Origin: an archaeon
Lineage (GTDB): Archaea; Thermoproteota; Nitrososphaeria; Nitrososphaerales; UBA183
DNA: 64,000 nt
Reading direction: 5' to 3'
Assembly (NCBI GenBank): GCA_021788415.1
Contig: JAJYKR010000002.1
Span: 124,001-188,000 of the forward strand
Shown here: one piece after another, positions 58,678 through 64,000 of the stretch
Layout: every line of letters starts with the position of its first letter
Numbering within the stretch: position 1 is the first letter of the stretch
Translations under genes and position numbers: made by a program
The notes under the pieces: generated by a model
Database searches by the model: none
The model's input: the letters and a program-made list of their open reading frames with translations, nothing else
Told to the model about the DNA's origin: nothing

Positions 58678-60585
58678 ATGAGGGACAAGGAGGGACTGCT
58701 CGTCGGGCTGGAGATTCACCAGCAGCTCGCCATACCGACCAAGCTCTTCTGCGCCTGCCCTCCGGTGAAGACAGACGAGTTCCCCTACCACTTCGAACGG
58801 AGGCTGAGGCCTTCCCAGAGCGAGACCGGGAGGCTCGACCCGGCGGCCGTCTTCGAGTACGCGAAGGGGAGGTCCAACAGGTACTACTGGTCACCGGAGT
58901 CGGCGTGCCTCGTGGAGGCCGACGAGGAACCGCCTCATCCAATGAGCGGGGCGGGGCTCGAAGCGGCGCTCCTGGTGGGGACCGTCCTCGGCTCCCAGCT
59001 GGTGGACGAGGTGCACGTGATGAGGAAGATAGTGATAGACGGCTCCAACACAGGTGGGTTCCAGAGGACCGCGGTGGTCGGGCTGGGGGGCTCGTTCGAA
59101 GTCAACGGGGGCAGGGTCGGGGTCCAGTCGGTCACACTGGAGGAGGACGCCGCGAGGATCCTCGGCGAGGACTCGGAGTCACGGCACTTCGCGCTTGACA
59201 GGCTCGGCGTCGCGCTGGTCGAGGTGTCCCTGGACCCGGTCAGGGGAGCCCCGGAGCACGTAGGGGAGGTCGCGCTGCACCTCGGCCGTCTCCTCCGCTC
59301 GACCGGGAGGGTTGCCAGGGGGCTGGGGACCATCAGGCAGGACCTCAACGTGTCCCTGGCAGGAGGCAAGGTCGTCGAAGTGAAGGGGGTGCAGAAGCTC
59401 AACCTCCTCCCGCGGGTCGTCGAGTATGAAAGGAAGCGCCAGAGCATGCTCATCGGGGTGGCGGAGAAGCTCAGGGAGAAGGGCATCAGGAAGGTGAGTT
59501 GCAGGCACAGGGACGTCACCTCGCTGCTCGGCGCGTCGTCCTCGGGGGTGGTGAGACGGGCGGTCAGCGAAGGAGGGGTGGTCCACTGCATCGCGGCCGA
59601 CGGGCTGGCCGGACTCCTTGGGTGGGAACCCGAGCCGGGGGTGAGGCTCGGCAAGGAGCTGGCGGAGGTCGCGAGGGCCAACTCCCTAGGAGGGGTCATA
59701 CACTCCGACGAGTTCGAGAGGCAGGGACTGACAGGGGCGGAGGCGGCAGCTCTTGCCGGCGCGATGGGGGCGGACCATGAGTGCGCGCTGATACTGGTCG
59801 CCGGAAGGAGCGAAGCCGTCAGCAGGGTGGTCCCGCTCGTCGAGGCGAGGGCGGCCGAGGCGCCGTCGGGGGTGCCTCCTGAGACGAGAGCGGCGACAGA
59901 CTCCGGGGAGACCAGGTACATGCGCCCAAGGCCCGGGTCGCAGAGGATGTACCCCGAGACCGACATCCAGGACATCGAGGTCGGAGATGAAGTGAGGAGG
60001 AGGCTGGAGCGCGAAGCCCCCCTACCGTGGACGGAGTCAGTGGAGCGGCTCCAGAGGGCGTTTACCCTAAGCCGCGACCTTGCGCTGAAAGTCTACGACT
60101 CGGAGACGACCGGCGAGTTTGAGGCGTTGGCCGCGAGGCTCGGGCTCGAGCCCTCGTTCATCGCCTCGGTCCTGGTCGACCTTCCGGCAAGGCTCGAGAG
60201 AGAAGGGGTCCCAGAGTCGGCCGTCGGGCTGGGGCCCCTCACGGCGTCCCTCGAAGCTGTGGCCGCAGGCAAAGTCGCCAAGGAGGCTCTTCCGGAGGTA
60301 TTGAAGGCGTCTGCGGAAAAGGGGGTCACAGTGGACCAGGCGATCCGTTCGCTCGGGCTGGGCGTCGTCACCGAAGAGTACGTCTCGCGCGTGGTGAGGG
60401 AGGTGGTGGGGCGCCAGACGAAGCTCGTCGCCGAGAGGGGCGAGGACGCCTTCTCCCCTCTGATGGGGGAGGCGATGAAGGAGCTCCGGGGCAAGGCAGA
60501 CGGGTCCATGGTCGCTCGACTCCTGAGACGAGAGCTTGGGCTGGCCCGCAGCGGAGAGGGCTCAACCGGGCAGAATGGCGGCTAG
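58678..60585 (+). CDS. gatE: Glutamyl-tRNA(Gln) amidotransferase subunit E
   Basis: A 635-aa subunit of the GatB/GatE family. VGLEIHQQLAIPTKLFCACP, RKIVIDGSNTGGFQRTAVVG, IRQDLNVSLAGGKVVEVKGV and MRPRPGSQRMYPETDIQDIE are characteristic, followed by an inserted AspRS-like domain and a helical YqeY/tail domain. It phosphorylates Glu-tRNA(Gln) and amidates it with ammonia from GatD. The Gln tRNA is encoded at 26529. Confidence 0.95.
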   Translation: MRDKEGLLVGLEIHQQLAIPTKLFCACPPVKTDEFPYHFERRLRPSQSETGRLDPAAVFEYAKGRSNRYYWSPESACLVEADEEPPHPMSGAGLEAALLVGTVLGSQLVDEVHVMRKIVIDGSNTGGFQRTAVVGLGGSFEVNGGRVGVQSVTLEEDAARILGEDSESRHFALDRLGVALVEVSLDPVRGAPEHVGEVALHLGRLLRSTGRVARGLGTIRQDLNVSLAGGKVVEVKGVQKLNLLPRVVEYERKRQSMLIGVAEKLREKGIRKVSCRHRDVTSLLGASSSGVVRRAVSEGGVVHCIAADGLAGLLGWEPEPGVRLGKELAEVARANSLGGVIHSDEFERQGLTGAEAAALAGAMGADHECALILVAGRSEAVSRVVPLVEARAAEAPSGVPPETRAATDSGETRYMRPRPGSQRMYPETDIQDIEVGDEVRRRLEREAPLPWTESVERLQRAFTLSRDLALKVYDSETTGEFEALAARLGLEPSFIASVLVDLPARLEREGVPESAVGLGPLTASLEAVAAGKVAKEALPEVLKASAEKGVTVDQAIRSLGLGVVTEEYVSRVVREVVGRQTKLVAERGEDAFSPLMGEAMKELRGKADGSMVARLLRRELGLARSGEGSTGQNGG

Positions 60586-60589
60586 TCTC

Positions 60590-60605
60590 TTTTCTTAAAT
60601 ACAGC
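60590..60605 (+). promoter_or_regulatory. TATA promoter of the 60.6-kb membrane protein gene
   Basis: TTCTTAAATACAGCG lies about 38 nt before the TTG start at 60640. Confidence 0.55.
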
Positions 60606-60639
60606 GAGCCCACAGGAAGCTCCGCCGGAGGAAGTCCAG

Positions 60640-61056
60640 TTGAACTTCGGATACCCATATGACCTCTATTTCGGAATCACAATAGGGTTCTTCGCGACAG
60701 CGGCTGTGGTTCTGGCGCTGGACAAGTTCGGGGACGCCATGTTCGAGAGGGGGGTCGCACGCCCCTTCTTCCTGGGGAAGTACAGACTGCATCACAGGAG
60801 CTTCCTGTTCAAGGTGGTCCCGGCGGCCTACGTTGCGATCGCAGGCATGGTCATCGCGGGACTCGTAAAGGTGGAGTGGGGCCTCCTGTGGACGGGACTC
60901 GCCGGGACCGCCCTGGTCGCCCTGGACTGCCTCGTCCTTGACTTGACCATGGACTACTTCAGGAAGGGACGAGGCTGGGGACTTCTGCGACATGAGCTCC
61001 TCTACTCCGCGGTCCTGGTGTACGCCTTCGCGGCGTTCTTGCGCTTCACGATCTAG
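60640..61056 (+). CDS. Conserved-looking four-helix membrane protein
   Basis: A 138-aa membrane protein from TTG 60640 with helices ITIGFFATAAVVLALD, VPAAYVAIAGMVIAGLV, LLWTGLAGTALVALDCLVLD and LLYSAVLVYAFAAFLRF, and a loop GKYRLHHRSFLFK with His and basic residues that may bind metal or lipid headgroups. No family could be named. It has its own promoter. Confidence 0.7.
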   Translation: MNFGYPYDLYFGITIGFFATAAVVLALDKFGDAMFERGVARPFFLGKYRLHHRSFLFKVVPAAYVAIAGMVIAGLVKVEWGLLWTGLAGTALVALDCLVLDLTMDYFRKGRGWGLLRHELLYSAVLVYAFAAFLRFTI

Positions 61057-61074
61057 GACAGCGTGAGCCTGCAA

Positions 61075-61395
61075 CTAGGGGTCGGTTCGCTCCGGCCCCG
61101 GCCGGCTCCTCTGCCGGGTCTTGGACTCCATGGATACGAGCCTCGAGTCCACGAGGTCGACCTGGGCGGCAAGGACCTTCCTGTATGCCCTCAGAAGCTC
61201 AGCCTGCTCTTTCGACGTCGCTCCGTCTATGGACTTCATTGTGGCTGAAAAGCCCTTGGAAGCGGCCTCCATCGAAGCGTCCACCGACTTCTGGACCGCT
61301 GGCGCCGCCCTCTTCAGCGCGACGTGGGCCGATTCTTCCGCCTTCTCAAGAATCTCTCTGAGCGACTTCAGTGTCTGCCGGGCCCTCGTCGTCAT
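61075..61395 (-). CDS. Small helical coiled-coil protein
   Basis: About 106 aa from ATG 61395 (TTG 61410 also possible). The sequence is almost entirely amphipathic helix (LKSLREILEKAEESAHVALK, LLRAYRKVLAAQVDLVDSRL) with a basic tail. It resembles apolipoprotein-like or phasin-like helical proteins, but no family was identified. The open frame further upstream to 61707 has no such pattern and is ignored. It faces the membrane protein gene tail to tail. Confidence 0.55.
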   Translation of the reverse strand: MTTRARQTLKSLREILEKAEESAHVALKRAAPAVQKSVDASMEAASKGFSATMKSIDGATSKEQAELLRAYRKVLAAQVDLVDSRLVSMESKTRQRSRPGPERTDP

Positions 61396-61926
61396 CTGGT
61401 CGGAACTCAAGGCGACACCCCGCTGCTCGACTCGGAGCGCATGACTCCGCATCGCGGTCCCTGCGCATAAGAGTCTACGTTTTGGAACGGCGGTCAGAGG
61501 TCCGAAATAGTGACCGTATGCCAGTCCATTCCGTTCCATGCCGCAGAATGCCGAGCGCGGACTACACACGCCAGATGAGCTCTTCTGTCCTAGAGTTCGG
61601 CAGGACCCTCCGGAGCCGTGCACCCTTGCCGAGGGACCCAGGGTCTCACAAGTGCTCCCCTTGTCTGACGGAGGGTCCGATGGCACCGGAGTGAGACTTT
61701 GGGGCAAGAGTTCGCAGTGGGCCGGAAGGGATGCAGTTAATTAATTAAGCGAATACCGAAGCGTGAATGTTCGTTAAACTACAGGCAGCTAAAGCTGACG
61801 AGACTTGACACGGTTACAGCTTCGCTTTCATTTCGAAACACAGAAGCTCCGGCAGATACCTCTAGGAGTTACGCAGTTGGTATCTGACCTAACGGGCCTT
61901 CACCGGCTCGTCTAGGGCTCTTTTGC
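61396..61926. other. Intergenic stretch without a convincing gene
   Basis: About 530 nt. TTAATTAATTAAGCGAATAC near 61738-61757 is unusually A/T-rich for this window. No supported protein, tRNA or repeat was found; it lies before a transposase remnant and may be mobile-element debris. Confidence 0.5.
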
Positions 61927-61947
61927 ATGGCCCGGTTTACCCTTCCG

Positions 61948-62214
61948 ATGTCGCCCCCCTTCATGAACCCACCAAGATGCGACGACCTCGACTACATCCA
62001 GTTCCTCATCGCTGCACAGAAGGTGTTCACATGCACGGAAGCCGCGAGGTGCTACCCTGAAGGGAGGATTCTCCAGCCCACGACGCCTTCACACGACTGC
62101 TGCAGAGGCAGCCTCCAGACACGGAGGCGCTGTGGCAAGAATCGAGGAGGTTCATCAGGAGAGACAGGGGCGTACTCGTACTCGACGACACGACGCTCGA
62201 CAAATCAGTATAGA
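61948..62214 (+). pseudogene. Truncated DDE transposase remnant (IS4/IS701-like)
   Basis: The first frame from 61948 reads MNPPRCDDLDYIQFLIAAQK and FTCTEAARCYPEG. Around 62080 the frame changes and continues HDAFTRLLQRQPPDTEALWQ then ESRRFIRRDRGVLVLDDTTLDK, whose LDDTTLDK is the first catalytic motif of IS4-superfamily transposases. It ends at TAG 62214 without the later catalytic residues. Frameshifted and truncated. Confidence 0.75.
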
Positions 62215-62273
62215 TTGACCCAAGCTAGAAATGTTTGCTTCGTACCCACCGCTATGGCAAGAGAACTTTCCTA

Positions 62274-63458
62274 CTAAGCGGAATTGATCCACGTCTCGAA
62301 CCATTGATTTCCATTGGGTGCAATGTTGCTTGTTGTAGTGTCCTGAGCATTTTGCTGAATGTACCAGTTGGTGAGTGGATTGGCATTTGTGTTCAGATTG
62401 ATGCATGTCCCAGGTCCGTTCTGGTCACAGATAATTCCTGTGAAACTCACACAGTTGTTGCAGTTATTACTTGAGAAATGGGGGATCTGACATATGTATC
62501 CGGTATAGCCACCTGGTGAACACGCAGGAAGAGCAGGGGCCTCGAGAATATAGTACGCCCAAGTTTGCGAATTGTGGGGGAGACAAGCAATGTACTGAAG
62601 AGTCGAACTTCCACCAAGGGTCCAAGATTGTGCCCACTGGTCTTTGATTGGGTTGAAGGAACACACTGTGTAATCAACTGTGGTCTCTGTGATGGTCTGA
62701 CCAGCGACGCCGTTCATCCATCCAGGTGGCGTGAAGAAGACTGGCGGCCGACTATCGTATATGTCCTCGGTCCATAACGAATAGCCGTTCGCATTTGCGG
62801 CGGGCAAAGTTGGTATGTCCATACCGGCCCACGCAGCACCTCCTTGTACCATGTTGCTTCCTTGGCTATTCTGACCAGTCCCTGTCCACTCGGCGAAGGA
62901 GCAGCAAGCATTAGGGTTGGCGCCATGAGGAAGTGTCAAACTATTGGGGAACTGAATGTTTCCATATGCTTTGTACAGGGCCCAAGCGCTCCAACACCAT
63001 CCGAATGTAGAGCCGGCACAGTCCTGAGCCGAGTACCCACCCCAATTAGCGCTTTGAGCGAAGACCATCTTCGGAGACGTGTCGTTGACGAGGTAAATCT
63101 GTTGGATTGACCGAGTAGAATTTGCGACTTCCGCAACTACGTAACTGACTCGATCAGGAGAAAAGAAGATTATCCTAACGGTGGGGACGATTCCAGGACC
63201 CCATGTGTAGCCGAAAGATGAATACGGGTCGATTGAGAATGGCTTTCCACCCGCTAGATTCTTGAACTGAGGCGATTGTTCCACAAGGAGGGCCAACTGA
63301 TTGCCAGAGGATGACAGGGCGGTCGGACTTGGTGCCCCGTAGGGAAGACCTGAGTTGTTATTGGTGCCATTGGACTGTGCGTGCACCGTTGAGAAGGAAA
63401 CTGAAGAAGCCAAGATTGGAACAATGAGAATCGCCACAAGGAACAATGCTTTCTTCAA
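62274..63458 (-). CDS. Secreted G1-peptidase-like (eqolisin-like) protein
   Basis: A 394-aa exported protein. The signal peptide is KKALFLVAILIVPILASSVS. The mature part has SANWGGYSAQDC, FAEWTGTGQNSQGSNMVQGG (Gln candidate) and NGYSLWTEDIYDSRPPVFFT (Glu candidate), in the order of G1 peptidases, whose active site is a Gln-Glu pair. About 16 Cys suggest many disulfides. It may be an acid protease or an inactive lectin-like relative; a similar protein lies at 17.7 kb. Confidence 0.65.
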   Translation of the reverse strand: MKKALFLVAILIVPILASSVSFSTVHAQSNGTNNNSGLPYGAPSPTALSSSGNQLALLVEQSPQFKNLAGGKPFSIDPYSSFGYTWGPGIVPTVRIIFFSPDRVSYVVAEVANSTRSIQQIYLVNDTSPKMVFAQSANWGGYSAQDCAGSTFGWCWSAWALYKAYGNIQFPNSLTLPHGANPNACCSFAEWTGTGQNSQGSNMVQGGAAWAGMDIPTLPAANANGYSLWTEDIYDSRPPVFFTPPGWMNGVAGQTITETTVDYTVCSFNPIKDQWAQSWTLGGSSTLQYIACLPHNSQTWAYYILEAPALPACSPGGYTGYICQIPHFSSNNCNNCVSFTGIICDQNGPGTCINLNTNANPLTNWYIQQNAQDTTTSNIAPNGNQWFETWINSA

Positions 63459-63580
63459 GATTCAGAAGATCTGTTACAAGGAGTTCGCCAATAAGTATGC
63501 CGATTTTGGAACTTGAATTCCCAATCCGGAGTGGCCTGGGAAAAAGAGATAAAACTCTCTGGTGGTGCCTGCGTGAAGTC

Positions 63581-63787
63581 GTGAATAGGAGGACCAAAAT
63601 CACCTTGCTGACTGTTCTGGTCGTTGTCGTATTTTTCGCCACAGAAGCCCCGATAATTTACGACCCTGGACCTTGCGTAGACAACCAAGTATGTATACCA
63701 AGTCGCTATGCATCAGTCACTAGAATTGCATTGGGATGCGGAGCTGAGATTTCACATGGCGTCTTCTTTCCTTGGGAATGCTATTAG
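63581..63787 (+). CDS. Small secreted or membrane-anchored Cys-rich protein
   Basis: A 68-aa product from GTG 63581: a charged N-terminus (NRRTK), one hydrophobic helix (ITLLTVLVVVVFFATEAPI) and a tail with four Cys (DPGPCVDNQVCIPSR, LGCGAE, WEC). GAGATAAAACTC about 32 nt upstream is TATA-like. GTG 63581 was chosen over the longer frame because of that promoter. Function unknown. Confidence 0.55.
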   Translation: MNRRTKITLLTVLVVVVFFATEAPIIYDPGPCVDNQVCIPSRYASVTRIALGCGAEISHGVFFPWECY

Positions 63788-63793
63788 GTGCCA

Positions 63794-63946
63794 ATGACGC
63801 ATTTCCCGAGCGTTAGCCAGCCGGCCTCGCACAAAGGCCTTTTCGATATAGGGCGCTACACCAAGTTGTATATCTTAGCTGGAAATAGTTTTTCGGGCAT
63901 CACAAACGACCCGCGGAACTGGGTTGCAATAGAGCTCGATTACTAG
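63794..63946 (+). CDS. Possible 50-aa protein at the right edge
   Basis: ATG 63794 opens a 50-aa frame containing DIGRYTKLYILAGNSFSGIT then NDPRNWVAIELDY. The composition looks protein-like and it follows the previous gene by 6 nt. No family or ribosome site was seen. Confidence 0.3.
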   Translation: MTHFPSVSQPASHKGLFDIGRYTKLYILAGNSFSGITNDPRNWVAIELDY

Positions 63947-64000
63947 TACGCCGTTAGGTAAATAGACGTTATTATTACAAGCGAACGTCTGCCATGCTAT

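Noticed and set aside
1..64000. CRISPR array or cas genes
   Set aside because: No regularly spaced identical repeats and no Cas-like protein were seen.

Overview
The window is a GC-rich archaeal chromosome segment. Markers of the TACK side of the Archaea (ribosomal protein S30e, TFB next to a TFE-beta-like protein) occur together with a canonical SMC-ScpA-ScpB operon, which Crenarchaeota usually lack. This points to a Nitrososphaeria/Thaumarchaeota-like or related deep TACK lineage. Other archaeal markers are GatD/GatE, fibrillarin-Nop5, Gar1, SRP19, a pyruvoyl arginine decarboxylase and TATA-box promoters 25-40 nt before many starts. No ammonia-oxidation genes are present.

Layout. 0.1-4.6 kb: a redox/sulfur cluster (two DsrE-like proteins, an SQR-like flavoprotein, a 41-aa TRASH-like Cys protein, two thioredoxin-fold proteins, a DUF5320-like protein), with an ArsR regulator, a methyltransferase and a membrane protein transcribed the other way. 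Palindromes in both promoter regions suggest one regulon. 4.6-21.1 kb: an accessory region ending at tRNA-Arg. It holds transporters, a PaaK/CapK-like adenylating enzyme, a glycosyltransferase remnant, secreted Cys-rich proteins, VapBC and RelBE-type toxin-antitoxin pairs, a family of noncoding repeats, an IS1182-type insertion with a DUF2080 gene, and a tyrosine integrase. Several genes here carry in-frame stop codons, so this looks like a decaying integrated element.

21.1-42 kb: mostly core metabolism. It includes ArgRS, a serine-biosynthesis-like pair (HAD phosphatase and class V aminotransferase), tRNA-Gln(CTG), arginine decarboxylase, a sulfoquinovose-type sugar pathway (SQD1-like enzyme, GT4 glycosyltransferase, MFS protein), a PadR-controlled ABC exporter, class I-type aldolase facing a class I FBPase, glutamate dehydrogenase, triosephosphate isomerase, a Sua5-family protein, a THUMP protein, pantoate kinase and an M24 peptidase. 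42-61 kb: a dense information-processing block, SMC-ScpA-ScpB, S8e-SRP19-Gar1-TFB-TFE-beta-Cdd-RlmE, Trm1, THEP1-RNase HII, fibrillarin-Nop5, S30e-Elp3 and GatD-GatE. Many neighbours overlap by 4 nt (ATGA, GTGA or TTGA). 61-64 kb: accessory DNA again, with a transposase remnant and secreted proteins.

The main discovery is in rps30e. The gene is interrupted by 32 nt that can fold into a bulge-helix-bulge with exact 3-4-3 geometry. Cutting after the second base of each bulge restores the conserved S30e N-terminus. The same geometry, with a 15-nt intron, explains the over-long variable loop of tRNA-Arg(CCG). Some genes, most clearly the TFB gene, appear to need a non-ATG/GTG/TTG start (CTG). All calls come from reading the sequence and family knowledge. 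No database search or folding program was run.
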